64,000 nucleotides of DNA from [Scytonema hofmanni] UTEX 2349 (GCF_000582685.1 NZ_KK073765.1:150559-214558); one strand, 5' to 3'. Shown: positions 1-8,405, numbered from the stretch's first letter. A program made the numbers and translations. The notes: a model not told the origin generated them from the letters alone.

Positions 1-408
1 AGGTTTAAACCCAAATTCTTCTTCCCAATATTCAAGGCTATATCCATTACCCACAACAGAGAGTAAGAATTTTTCGTTTGCCTCTAAATCTTCAAAGTTA
101 TCATTCCACCATTCAAGTCTTTGTGGTAATATAACTATATTTTCATATTCTTCGTATGTTTCTATTTCATCAATAAATTCAACTGGAAACAACTTTGAAT
201 TTACTAGGTGAATAAATTCAATTTCTCTATCTGAATATATGCAATCAGGATGTGTCTTTCTGTTTATAGGTGTTTTTGACTTATCCCATTCTTCTGCAAA
301 TAGTTTTTGATATAAACTGAGTAAAGTTGCTTTTTGAGAGAAGTTTTCCAGATAGGTGATTGTTTCTGTACAGGTGATGGGTATTTTAAATAGTTCTAGT
401 GATATCAT
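1..408 (-). CDS. partial hypothetical protein, possibly PRTRC F position
   Basis: An ATG at 406-408 opens a frame of 136 codons that runs without a stop off the left edge, so only the N-terminus is visible. The protein is acidic and rich in Glu, Trp and Tyr, with no motif I recognise. It follows the ubiquitin-like C-type gene by 44 nt on the same strand. Known PRTRC cassettes run E, C, F, so its position would suit PRTRC protein F. That is an inference from gene order alone, not from sequence. Confidence 0.6.
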   Translation of the reverse strand, partial: MISLELFKIPITCTETITYLENFSQKATLLSLYQKLFAEEWDKSKTPINRKTHPDCIYSDREIEFIHLVNSKLFPVEFIDEIETYEEYENIVILPQRLEWWNDNFEDLEANEKFLLSVVGNGYSLEYWEEEFGFKP

Positions 409-452
409 GATGAACGATAACTGCCGCTAGTGTGGATAGCGGCGTTGCTTAA

Positions 453-875
453 CTACAGTACGGGATAATTGCTGGATGTAGGGGGTTGCTGTCTGAGGGA
501 CTTAAAAACCTTATTTGTATATGTTTCCCAGTTTTCTCCCATTTTGATTGTCTGATTTATTTGTGAGCGCATACTAATTAAAACTTCTAAAGTTAGTTTA
601 TTTTTTATTTCTAGAAGCTTCAATTCCCAAGCTAATACAAACGCTGGGTTAATTTGTTCGGGTGCTAATTTGAGTTCTGTGATGCAATTTCCCTTGGTTC
701 CAGCGCGTTTAACAAGTCTTATTTCGGTTGTTTCTCCTGTAATTGTACGAGTGATTTCGGCATTGGCATATTCTGGAAAATAAGTGCTGATTGCCAGTCT
801 TAGCTTGTTGTCATCTATTGCTGTATCTGGTGGAATAGGAACTTGCTGCCCTTCGATAATAGCGATATAATTCAT
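453..875 (-). CDS. PRTRC protein C-like, prokaryotic ubiquitin-like (Prok_Ub)
   Basis: A 140-residue protein. The first ~65 residues look like the small PRTRC C / Prok_Ub fold: a short beta-rich start, then FPEYANAEIT, and the signature RAGTKG near residue 60. In PRTRC cassettes this partner is encoded with a ThiF/E1-like enzyme and a JAB-like protein, so a ubiquitin-like role is supposed but unproven. Typical C proteins are about 70 residues; this one has an extra helical tail of ~75 residues ending SSNYPVL, without a diglycine end. It lies 5 nt after the E-like gene. Family call is moderate; it rests on the motif and the gene order. Confidence 0.55.
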   Translation of the reverse strand: MNYIAIIEGQQVPIPPDTAIDDNKLRLAISTYFPEYANAEITRTITGETTEIRLVKRAGTKGNCITELKLAPEQINPAFVLAWELKLLEIKNKLTLEVLISMRSQINQTIKMGENWETYTNKVFKSLRQQPPTSSNYPVL

Positions 876-880
876 GGGGA

Positions 881-1330
881 TTAGAATAGTGAAAGTTGTT
901 GTTTATCCGACTCGGTTGGATGAGAATTATTAGATAATTCTCGTTTTTGTACTTGTTTACGCTCCTGGGATTGATTAATATGATTAATAGCAGTTTTTCT
1001 TTTTTCGGCGGCTTCAATAATCTTAGGTAAGGCTACCTCTAATTCTTGAATACTTTGTTGAATGATGGTTTGTTGGGTTATTTCCTGATAGCTAGCATTT
1101 TTGATAATGGGAGGTGCATTTTTAATACCAATAGAGAAAATAGCCTGTTGCTCGTCTGGATAAATTTGGATGGTTATTAGATAAACTTTAGGGTTTGATA
1201 TACTGTTGCTGTTATCTTCATAGTCATCTGTTTCATCACTATCTTCTAAGCTATTGTTGTTACTAGAATTCAAATCATTACTGTAACTAGCTTTGGAGTT
1301 AGTTACACTTTCTTGCTCTTGATTGTTCAT
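881..1330 (-). CDS. PRTRC protein E-like small protein with C-terminal clamp-binding motif
   Basis: The start is the ATG at 1328-1330, which overlaps the TGA of the primase-polymerase gene (ATGA), giving 149 residues; a longer upstream reading would run into that gene. Residues 1-45 are Asn/Ser/Asp/Glu rich and probably disordered. A beta region follows (VYLITIQIYPDEQQ), then a helical segment with QELEVALPKIIEAAEKRK, as expected for PRTRC E. The last six residues are QQLSLF. QLSLF is a known consensus for binding the DNA polymerase III beta clamp. The position E-C-(F) after a primase supports a replication or maintenance role. The PRTRC E call is tentative; the tail is seen directly. Confidence 0.55.
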   Translation of the reverse strand: MNNQEQESVTNSKASYSNDLNSSNNNSLEDSDETDDYEDNSNSISNPKVYLITIQIYPDEQQAIFSIGIKNAPPIIKNASYQEITQQTIIQQSIQELEVALPKIIEAAEKRKTAINHINQSQERKQVQKRELSNNSHPTESDKQQLSLF

Positions 1331-2295
1331 GAGAGGTTGGCAAATTTTGCAAGGGTACGAATGGTAATGCCTGTTCTGCGGAAAGACTGCCATTTGTAGG
1401 CACATTCTCCTGGTTTGTATTTGGGTGATAGCTGACTCCATATGTCCCAGGCTTTTAGTAAGGTAGGGCTGACTGATTTAAGTGCCATTCCAACTTGAAT
1501 CCAAGTTGTATAGTCAGAAGCGAACCTGGGATGTATGACTTCTAAGAATGTAAGTGCAGCTTGAATATTGGTTTCAATGTCGGGGTATAAGTTTACGCAT
1601 CTGTTTGCCTGATGTGTGCGGTTAGATTTTTCCTGGAGAGAACTCGATGGAGAATGAATTACCCTTTTGTTCTCCTGCTTTAATAGCATTTGGGCTATTA
1701 CCCAATCTGGTGCGATCGCAACTTGTTTTTCTTGGGGACTGCAACCGGTAACCCACCGATAGTATCTTCCTTCTGGGTGGTAAGAAGGAGGTAAAACTGA
1801 CGCATGATTTTTACCTCTAAACTCCAGATTTGAGATTTTGCTAGACTTGATTGATGATTTTTCAGTGATTAAGTATAGAAGTTGGCGCTTGTATTCACCT
1901 CCAGAGGTGAATGCGACAGTCGCCGGGAGGTATGCAAGTGCGCCTTCGTATAACTTTTGGGGAGAAATTTTGTCTATTTCACCCTCTTCTAGTTTTTTGT
2001 TGAGGATTAGAATTTGACCCCAGGCGCGGGGTCCGTCGCAATCGATAGCCACGATGTGTCCTTCGGGTTGGTTATCGCCGCAGACAATAGCAACCCCAGT
2101 GGCAGGTGTATACCTCTTCCCCGACCAAATTTTGCATCTAGTACGAATGAGTTCGGCTTGTAGCTGTTTGGGTGAGTAAGTTTTATACTGCCATTCTTTT
2201 CCCCCCAGAGGTCGCTTGCCAAATGTGGGTATAACCCTCCATCTGTCGGGTAGTGTTTCCAGGGACGAGATAATTTTACGTGCCTGGGCGTGCAT
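1327..2295 (-). CDS. primase-polymerase (Prim-Pol / AEP family) with PriCT-like C-terminus
   Basis: A 322-residue archaeo-eukaryotic primase-type enzyme that would synthesise primers or short DNA for plasmid replication. Visible signs: IPTFGKRPLGGKEW near the N-terminus; the hhhDhD metal motif IVAIDCDG with D85 and D87; SGGEYKRQ; LEFRGKNHASVLPPSYHP, the usual third Prim-Pol block; and a C-terminal segment (about 245-320) like the PriCT_2 domain, with WIQVGMALKS and KWQSF. No helicase domain is fused, unlike many phage and plasmid relatives. A good ribosome site (AGGA, 9 nt before ATG) supports the start. Its stop overlaps the next gene, so the two are probably coupled. Confidence 0.85.
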   Translation of the reverse strand: MHAQARKIISSLETLPDRWRVIPTFGKRPLGGKEWQYKTYSPKQLQAELIRTRCKIWSGKRYTPATGVAIVCGDNQPEGHIVAIDCDGPRAWGQILILNKKLEEGEIDKISPQKLYEGALAYLPATVAFTSGGEYKRQLLYLITEKSSIKSSKISNLEFRGKNHASVLPPSYHPEGRYYRWVTGCSPQEKQVAIAPDWVIAQMLLKQENKRVIHSPSSSLQEKSNRTHQANRCVNLYPDIETNIQAALTFLEVIHPRFASDYTTWIQVGMALKSVSPTLLKAWDIWSQLSPKYKPGECAYKWQSFRRTGITIRTLAKFANLS

Positions 2296-2401
2296 GATTT
2301 CATTTGATTCCTACTAGTTAACTTTAGTAACTAGATGCATGAGCTTTTGGTGGTGGTTAGCTGTATTTTGGGCAAGCAGTTATTACTACTTGCCCTATGT
2401 T

Positions 2402-3133
2402 TTAAGCTAATCGTTGACTAAGAGCATTTTCCACTTGATAAGTTCCAAGAGTGCAGTTTGCATCATAGGGGAAAGTGGGAAATTCCGGGAATTTATTTAT
2501 AGCTTTTGTTACCCTACACATCACCATTGTTCCCTCCCTTCCCTTTTTGTTTAGTAAGTGATGATAGCTGATGACTTCAAATTCATTGTTACCTGCTTCA
2601 AATTTGCTTTTTGCGTGTAGGGAAATAGCCTTTTCCCAATTGGGTTGCCATGACATAAGGGTATTGATTGCTTTTTCTCTAAATGTCGTGTTATCCATGT
2701 AATTAAGAATATCCGATACACAACTCTCCCTTTTAGCTATAACTTCGCGAGCGTAATTAATTAACCAGTATTCTGCTTCTTGAAGTAGGGTGCGTGATTT
2801 TCTATCCAGGCATATTTCGTCATGGCTTTTTGCCATTACATATGCCCGTTGCTCAAAAACCATACCGTTAAGGCGCATTTTTAAATCAGATGGATAAAAG
2901 GTCATCAAATCAGCTAATTCATCACTAATTGCAGGTAAGGGATATTTGATCGGGGGATAGATTTTGACTTGATATCCTAAATTTACTGCATGTTCAACTA
3001 TTAGGTGAATATCGGATGCAGGGATACAATCACCTATTTGGTAATTTTTATCCAGAAGTAAATATGTTGGCGCATGAACAATTTGGAATTTTTGAGGTGA
3101 TTGTTCGCAGTCAGGAACTAGCTCTACGTACAT
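2402..3133 (-). CDS. hypothetical protein
   Basis: A 243-residue protein from the ATG at 3131-3133; a TTG four codons upstream is a less likely start. No domain is recognised. It holds a Tyr/Trp-rich central helix region (LLQEAEYWLINYAREV) and reads as soluble. It sits between the helicase terminator and the primase-polymerase gene, all on the minus strand, so it may head the primase/PRTRC transcript. Conserved function cannot be inferred from sequence alone. Confidence 0.7.
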   Translation of the reverse strand: MYVELVPDCEQSPQKFQIVHAPTYLLLDKNYQIGDCIPASDIHLIVEHAVNLGYQVKIYPPIKYPLPAISDELADLMTFYPSDLKMRLNGMVFEQRAYVMAKSHDEICLDRKSRTLLQEAEYWLINYAREVIAKRESCVSDILNYMDNTTFREKAINTLMSWQPNWEKAISLHAKSKFEAGNNEFEVISYHHLLNKKGREGTMVMCRVTKAINKFPEFPTFPYDANCTLGTYQVENALSQRLA

Positions 3134-3238
3134 AATACTAACCAAATTATTTTTTATTTGGTTAGGCGTTAGTTAGTGTCGTGATTTTGCTATTGCAGTG
3201 TTGTGTAAAATTTTTTAGTAATGTAATAGACTTCATAT

Positions 3239-3277
3239 AAAAAGTTCTGCTCTATACATTAAGAGCAGAACTTTTTT
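3239..3277 (-). terminator. strong hairpin terminator after the helicase gene
   Basis: A 13-bp perfect stem (AAAGTTCTGCTCT with AGAGCAGAACTTT) and an 8-nt loop, with A-rich sequence on one side and a run of seven T on the other. It begins right at the helicase stop codon (3277-3279). It can act in both directions and separates the helicase transcript from the downstream maintenance genes. Confidence 0.75.
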
Positions 3278-5979
3278 TAGACGATTCGTACTTCTTGTTG
3301 GATTAAATTTTGAAGTATAAGTAATCCAACTTGTTTGGAGATTGCTGTATTGTCATCGGGGCATCTGTAAATAACAGTACAGTTTGAACATCCGTGCTTG
3401 CATGGACAATTTTCCACTAAGAACCTTGCCCTCGATACGGCTTTTTCCAGATATTGAAATAGTGTATTGCACATTCCGGTTCCTCCCTCAACTGTATCGA
3501 AGAAGTAGCCGAGTAAGTTAGGCTGAGTTGGTTCTTCATAAAGCATAAAGTCAATATCTTTACTACTAGCACCATGTTCAACTAATGGTAATGCTAGTAT
3601 AAGTTGATGTGCTAGACTGTGGATACAAATGTCGGTTTCTTTATATTCAAATAACTCCCTCTCCTCTTTTGGAATGTACTTCTGATTCTTTATTGTTAAC
3701 CTAATTTGCTCTACTTTTGACTTGAAGAAATTTCTCGCTTGTCGGTCTATCTCAATTTGCAAACAACTGGTAGAACAGCTAATAGTCAAAGCTTCCTTAT
3801 ATAATACTTCTTCTACTAGTTGGATTATGTCTTTATCTGTGAGTTCGCTGTTGCATATGGAACAGTTTTGTAGTTTACTTGCTAGAGATTGATTGTGGTT
3901 TCTGCAATCTTGATTTGGACAAGTCCATTTTGACTCTCGATTGTATAATCTGTATCCGGACACTGACTCAGAGATGTTACATATTTTAGGAGTAAGTTTT
4001 ATTACTCCCATTGGCAGTTTGATTGACTTTGCTTCCCCAGTAGTTTTAACTTCCTCAAATTTAATTAATCCTTGAGGGCGGGTAAATAAATTTGTTTGTC
4101 CAATAGGCTTGAGGAAAGCTTGCCCTTCTTGGATTTTTAACTCTGATGATTTATACCAAACTGGATTACCATCAAAATCCTGGGCTGTATAAATTGCATT
4201 AGGGTATACTTCTCTTAAAGCAGTGTTGACCGCACTTTGTTCAAACTCCTCCCCAGTTGAGGTGTTGATATAGTTGATATTATTGCTTCTGCTCCCCCTA
4301 ATCTTGATATCGCCGTGTACGTAACCTAAATTGCGGGCGCACGCTAGCTTGCTGTTGAAGCTGTACACGAGCTTGTTTTCTTGAAGAAGTTGGTTTGCGA
4401 TCGCAAGTCCAGTTTGTCCGAAATGCTTGCTGATTTGGTTGATTGTCGGGCGTGACTCTTTGCAGCAGGCTAGAATATGGCACGCGAGTAGATTTTCAAA
4501 ATTGGGGTTGAAGTTGATCACCTCCGGTGGGTCGGTTAACAACCGTTCGGGATTTTTCGAGTAGTAAGAGTCTAAAATAGACTGTTTGGAAGGTATGAAG
4601 ACAACTAGCCCTTCTTCCTTTCTGCCAGCACGACCTGCCCTTTGCCGGAAGGATAGGATACTGCCAGGATACTTGCAAATCAGGACGGCATCAATACAGC
4701 CGAGGTCTAACCCGGCTTCGAGAGCTGACGTTGACACGATAAATTTGATTTCCCCAGATTTGATATCTGTAATGATTTTCCTCCTTTGGTTGTTTTTCAA
4801 ATTGGCGTAAAATGCAGAAATACTATTTTTGAGGTGAAATAACCCATTTTCAGTTAATATTTTGCGGATTGTTTGGGTTAGGGTTTTAACCATTTCTCTG
4901 CTGTCGCAAAAGCATATTCCCACCACATCTTTACTGACAAGTGAAGCTGCTATTTCGGCGGTTGCGTACAAAGTACTATTCTGGGGTTTGAGACTGATAA
5001 ATGTGGTTTCAGCTTTTCTTGCACCGCTTTGGCTAATTACTGTAAAATTGCTTTTACGGTTGGAAATCTTTTGGGCTATTTCTTGGCTATTGCTGATAGT
5101 AGCTGAGGCAAAGATATATTGTAATTTAAATATATCACTTCCAGCTAGTTTTATCATTAGTTGAGTGCGACGGTTTAGCAAAGCGAAATTGCTACCAAAA
5201 ATACCACTATAGTAATGAGCCTCATCAACCGTGATTATGGAAATTTTGCGTAGTGTTTCAATGAAGTTATAGTTATCAAATTGGTAGTTGGTAAGCTCGT
5301 GATTCCAAACATCGGGCGTGACGCAAATAATCGAGGGTTTATGTGTATAAAGCTTTTTGCGCTCTTGAGATGGAGTATCGCCATTAATATTTAGAATTGC
5401 GGGACGGATAGGCTCTGGTAGGAGATTGATAAACTCCTTTATTTTCTGCTCTTGGTCAAATGCAAGAGCTTTGAGGTTGAAGAAGATGATACATGAATTG
5501 CCTTTGAGACATTCGTGAATAACTGGAAGTAGGAATGAAATCGATTTTCCACTACTTGTTGGAGTTTCGAGAATGATATCTGATGATTGGTTGTATGCTT
5601 CCCATGCTTGAATTTGATGGGAGTATAATTGATTGATTCCTAATTGAGTGAGAGCCTTACTTACTGCTGGATGGACATTTTCTGGTATTGGTTGATGGTT
5701 TGCCGCTTGTTCGGGAATTATATCGCAGTGGGCGAGTTTATTTCTACCTTCTAGCTCAGATGCTATTTGTTGATAAATTAAACTTCTTGGAGATAGAGCA
5801 TTTTGAACCGGGCTAAGATTTCCTTGTTCTATTTCTTCCCTCCAATTGAAGATAACTTGGCTAATATTCCCTTTTATGAAATAGAGATTTTCGCCAATAA
5901 TTGTGCTAATTTGAATTGTTCCGTACTGTTTAGAGTAAATGCTGCGACTTGGTTGTAACCACTCTGGTCTGTTGTTCAT
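3277..5979 (-). CDS. DEAD/DEAH helicase with C-terminal DUF1998, MrfA/Hrq1-like
   Basis: A 900-residue superfamily 2 helicase. Walker A TPTSSGKS is at about 139-146, DEAH box VDEAHYY at about 250, and motif VI QRAGRAGRK at about 444. A four-Cys zinc-finger-like patch lies at about 685-710 (CPNQDC and CSIC). The DUF1998 end carries EGGTG and the cysteine cluster CPCKHGCSNCTVIYRC at about 855-870. This layout matches the MrfA/Hrq1 family, ATP-driven 3'-5' translocases involved in repair of crosslinks and bulky damage. DISARM also uses DUF1998 helicases, but no DISARM methylase, DrmB or PLD gene is nearby. A terminator follows the stop directly, so it is probably a single transcript. Confidence 0.85.
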   Translation of the reverse strand: MNNRPEWLQPSRSIYSKQYGTIQISTIIGENLYFIKGNISQVIFNWREEIEQGNLSPVQNALSPRSLIYQQIASELEGRNKLAHCDIIPEQAANHQPIPENVHPAVSKALTQLGINQLYSHQIQAWEAYNQSSDIILETPTSSGKSISFLLPVIHECLKGNSCIIFFNLKALAFDQEQKIKEFINLLPEPIRPAILNINGDTPSQERKKLYTHKPSIICVTPDVWNHELTNYQFDNYNFIETLRKISIITVDEAHYYSGIFGSNFALLNRRTQLMIKLAGSDIFKLQYIFASATISNSQEIAQKISNRKSNFTVISQSGARKAETTFISLKPQNSTLYATAEIAASLVSKDVVGICFCDSREMVKTLTQTIRKILTENGLFHLKNSISAFYANLKNNQRRKIITDIKSGEIKFIVSTSALEAGLDLGCIDAVLICKYPGSILSFRQRAGRAGRKEEGLVVFIPSKQSILDSYYSKNPERLLTDPPEVINFNPNFENLLACHILACCKESRPTINQISKHFGQTGLAIANQLLQENKLVYSFNSKLACARNLGYVHGDIKIRGSRSNNINYINTSTGEEFEQSAVNTALREVYPNAIYTAQDFDGNPVWYKSSELKIQEGQAFLKPIGQTNLFTRPQGLIKFEEVKTTGEAKSIKLPMGVIKLTPKICNISESVSGYRLYNRESKWTCPNQDCRNHNQSLASKLQNCSICNSELTDKDIIQLVEEVLYKEALTISCSTSCLQIEIDRQARNFFKSKVEQIRLTIKNQKYIPKEERELFEYKETDICIHSLAHQLILALPLVEHGASSKDIDFMLYEEPTQPNLLGYFFDTVEGGTGMCNTLFQYLEKAVSRARFLVENCPCKHGCSNCTVIYRCPDDNTAISKQVGLLILQNLIQQEVRIV

Positions 5980-6086
5980 AAAAAACTACCTACTTATTGT
6001 TTGTAACAAGTAGGCGTTAGCGATGGCGGTGGTTTTTATGCAAGCAAATTATAGTCATTAATTTGTGGCTTTCAAATTTAGATAAA

Positions 6087-6116
6087 ATTTACCGGAGAAT
6101 AACCTTTCCGGTAAAT
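6087..6116. terminator. 10-bp hairpin, possible terminator or leader structure
   Basis: ATTTACCGGA pairs perfectly with TCCGGTAAAT around a 10-nt loop. A short T-rich tail follows on both strands. It lies about 110 bp upstream of the helicase start, so it could also be a leader structure rather than a terminator. Confidence 0.35.
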
Positions 6117-6351
6117 CTTTATTGTAATGGGATTGTCTACGCCGCAGTAAACAACGTAATTAATTATACAATATTTCTCAATTGCCAAAAAAATAATCAA
6201 AATAATACTAGGAATTACGGTTTGTTAGATGTTTGAGGGTAATAAAACTTCTGATATAGTTACTGATGTAGATATTGTTATTTGAAATTTTTGTATTTCA
6301 AATACAAATATGATTTAGCTTCATGATGTTTTTATCTAAGTAAGTGAATTT

Positions 6352-6426
6352 TTATTAAAGGTAATATAAACTTGACGATTTAAATATATTATTAAAGGTA
6401 ATATAAACTTGACGATTTAAATATAT
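6352..6426. repeat. 37-bp perfect tandem duplication upstream of a small gene
   Basis: The unit containing AAAGGTAATATAAACTTGAC occurs twice with a period of exactly 37 bp and no mismatch. It ends about 35 bp before the start codon at 6462. It may duplicate a promoter or an operator, since each copy holds a TATAAA-like and a TTGAC-like element. Confidence 0.85.
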
Positions 6427-6461
6427 AGGTTAATTTGGATTATGTATGCGGGTGTTTATTT

Positions 6462-6875
6462 ATGAATTTTGAACAGACATCTCAAGTTAATTTGATAATT
6501 GAGCGGGCGAAACAAGAGAAATTTAATGATAACGAGATTGCCCTGTACGACGATTTTTTGATTGAAGGGGGAATAAAAAATCCTGCCAAGATGACGGAGC
6601 AAGATGCCACTAATTTTGTGAATTTTCTAGACAGTTGTGATGCTTCTAACGAATTTGTAGCGATGGCTTTGACTAGATTGGCGCAGATTGCCCCTCAGGG
6701 TGCGATGGCAAGAATACTGGAAAGTGATTCTGACGGTGATGGTCTAACCCTTGCTGAGGAGCTAAAACTTGGAACCAAAGCTACTGAGTTTGATACACCT
6801 GCCGAGATAGCTGCCTCGCAACAACGGCAATTTCAGGCTTTCTCATCCAAAGATTCTGCGGCATTTGAACTTTAG
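6462..6875 (+). CDS. small protein with calcium-binding-type DxDxDG motif
   Basis: The ATG at 6462 gives 137 residues; an upstream in-frame start would add nine codons but overlaps the likely leader. Residues about 1-80 are acidic and helical. At about 90-98 is ESDSDGDGLTLAEELKLGT, the DxDxDG loop with a following Glu seen in EF-hand and thrombospondin type-3 calcium sites. The tail is Gln/Ser rich. There is no signal peptide, so it is probably cytoplasmic. It is a lone rightward gene behind a duplicated promoter-like repeat. Exact role unknown. Confidence 0.6.
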   Translation: MNFEQTSQVNLIIERAKQEKFNDNEIALYDDFLIEGGIKNPAKMTEQDATNFVNFLDSCDASNEFVAMALTRLAQIAPQGAMARILESDSDGDGLTLAEELKLGTKATEFDTPAEIAASQQRQFQAFSSKDSAAFEL

Positions 6876-7172
6876 GTAGACCTAAGAAGCATTCCGATGA
6901 ACGTTGTCAGCATCTCGCTCAAAAATACTAACAACGCATGATGAAACGGCGATCGCTTCTATATTTTTCTTAGAGGAAAAGTTGGACGCTAATCATGGGC
7001 GATCGCTCTTCCCTATAAGCAAAGCAATAAGTGCGATCTTCCCCCCATCACTATTGCTTAACTTCAGTTTTGACAGATGGAAGGAGAATTACGAGAAGAG
7101 AGAAAATAACTCGACACAAACAGGGCGCTGTTTGTTGCATTTTGAAGTGCGGCTGCGATCGCCGGACTGCGG

Positions 7173-7220
7173 GCGGGTACTTCAAAAGCACAAGTGAAAT
7201 CGCGGGTACTTCAAAAGCAC
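7173..7220. repeat. 19-bp direct repeat
   Basis: GCGGGTACTTCAAAAGCAC occurs at 7173-7191 and again at 7202-7220 without mismatch, in a gene-free stretch (6876-7551) that also holds several HIP1-like GCGATCGC sites and a small broken gene. Confidence 0.8.
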
Positions 7221-7240
7221 CTTTCCCTTAACTCCCTTTC

Positions 7241-7422
7241 TCAATCCACTCCCGAGAAAGCTTTTTCTGCCGCTTCCGGTGTGTAATAAATCTTGCGCTC
7301 TCCAAACACTGCACCGCCAGGACTAACCACCCGAAACTGCCTTTACTTGAGCTTCAGTATAAAACACCACGCTTAGTAACATTCTGGATGCTAGTGACTA
7401 GGTGAACTGTGGTTTTAGTCAT
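7241..7422 (-). pseudogene. remnant of a ~55-residue hypothetical protein
   Basis: Reading leftwards from the ATG at 7420-7422, one frame gives MTKTTVHLVTSIQNVTKRGV. The sense then moves to another frame with EAQVKAVSG and SPGGAVFGERKIYYTPEAAE, ending at a TGA (7241-7243). The two halves read as one small protein broken by at least one indel. Family unknown. Confidence 0.4.
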
Positions 7423-7551
7423 AGTGCGAGTGTTACAACAGTAGCGTTCTAACTATGGGATTATATTGCGTGAGCGATGGCGCTCCGCGCCCGTCGTAGA
7501 CGATCGCATAAAAATCTGGGAGATAAGCGGAGTGCGTAAACGCTTTCATAC

Positions 7552-7809
7552 CTATTTCTGGTCATCGTTTCCTTTTTCTGGTATGTAAGTTAGTAATTCC
7601 CCAGGTTGACAGTTGAGAGCTTTGCAGTATTTTTCCAATGTCTCTCGCTCCAGTCTTTCTGGCATAACTCTCATATTTTTGTGTTTGCTAACAGTGACGT
7701 GGTGCAATCCCGCCATGTCAGCCAATTGCTTGTAATCAACTTCTCTATCAGCCATCAATACTGCTAAACGCCACTTTATTGGCATGGATTCTTCTATAAC
7801 TCTCAGCAT
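7552..7809 (-). CDS. XRE/Cro-type HTH transcription regulator
   Basis: An 85-residue, almost single-domain DNA-binding protein. The helix-turn-helix reads YKQLADMAGLHHVTVSKHKN (about 26-45), followed by LEKYCKALNCQPGELLTY, the typical end of the Cro/CI-like HTH_26 group. The ATG at 7807-7809 is used here; an inner ATG (7783-7785, MPIKWRLAVL) is equally good for the fold. A 15-bp perfect inverted repeat brackets both start codons, a likely self-control site. No partner gene overlaps it, so it is not an obvious antitoxin. Confidence 0.85.
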   Translation of the reverse strand: MLRVIEESMPIKWRLAVLMADREVDYKQLADMAGLHHVTVSKHKNMRVMPERLERETLEKYCKALNCQPGELLTYIPEKGNDDQK

Positions 7810-7838
7810 ATCTAACTTACACCGCCAATAAAGTGGCG
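7769..7838. promoter_or_regulatory. 15-bp inverted repeat bracketing the HTH gene start
   Basis: CGCCACTTTATTGGC at 7769-7783 is matched by its exact reverse complement GCCAATAAAGTGGCG at 7824-7838, 40 bp apart. One arm lies in codons of the HTH gene and the other in its leader. It could be a pair of operator sites for the HTH protein or an RNA hairpin hiding the start. Confidence 0.55.
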
Positions 7839-8022
7839 CATTAACGGCTGCGACTATGGTATAAAGCTCTGCGAAGAACCAGTTAGTTGATGATTTGATT
7901 TTTTTAATCGTTGCGACTAATATGATAACTACAGCCGCTAATTAAAAAGGCGATCGCAGCTTCTTGGCGGGAGAGGCGATCGCCTTCATGTAGTAAACCC
8001 CCACTAACGGGAGACAAACACA

Positions 8023-8403
8023 ATGATGGCACAATCACAAACGCTCGTTATTGACGAGCAAGCACTAGCCCAATTGGAACTTGAGTTGTACATAGCTCAA
8101 CAAGCTTCTTCGACAGCACTCGAAGAGGGCGGAAATTATGCCGTGCAGCCCACAAAGAAAGGCTTTTTACCTGACGCTGATGCTCAAAACGTACCTATCC
8201 TCAGCCAGGGAAGTTCCCAAACAGAGCCAAACCGGGAACCACTTAAACATCTATTAATTGGTACGGCGAGAACTGTAACCAGCACAATTCACTATCTGCA
8301 AGTAATTGGTTATGCGGATGTTGGCGATTGGAGTCCACTGATGCCAAGTCCTAATCCAGGCGAGGTCATGAGTATTTTAAGCCGCTCAATTTTGGTGCAG
8401 TAG
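8023..8403 (+). CDS. hypothetical protein paired with Rpn-type nuclease
   Basis: A 126-residue protein starting at ATG 8023 behind a clear GGGAG site 10 nt upstream. The C-terminal half (about 80-115) reads HLLIGTARTVTSTIHYLQVIG and PSPNPGEVMSIL. No family name comes to mind. It ends 2 nt before the nuclease start, so the two are co-transcribed and perhaps co-translated. A role as partner or antidote is possible but not shown. Confidence 0.75.
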   Translation: MMAQSQTLVIDEQALAQLELELYIAQQASSTALEEGGNYAVQPTKKGFLPDADAQNVPILSQGSSQTEPNREPLKHLLIGTARTVTSTIHYLQVIGYADVGDWSPLMPSPNPGEVMSILSRSILVQ

Positions 8404-8405
8404 TT

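Larger units (their letters stand above)
5980..6461. other. AT-rich divergent intergenic region
   Basis: About 480 bp separate the leftward helicase gene from a rightward small gene, so promoters for both must lie here. It contains one perfect 10-bp hairpin (6087-6116) and a 37-bp tandem duplication (6352-6426), listed separately. No open frame looks coding. Confidence 0.6.

Noticed and set aside
3277..5979. DISARM system around the DUF1998 helicase
   Set aside because: No DrmB, methyltransferase or PLD-type gene is next to it in the visible neighbourhood.
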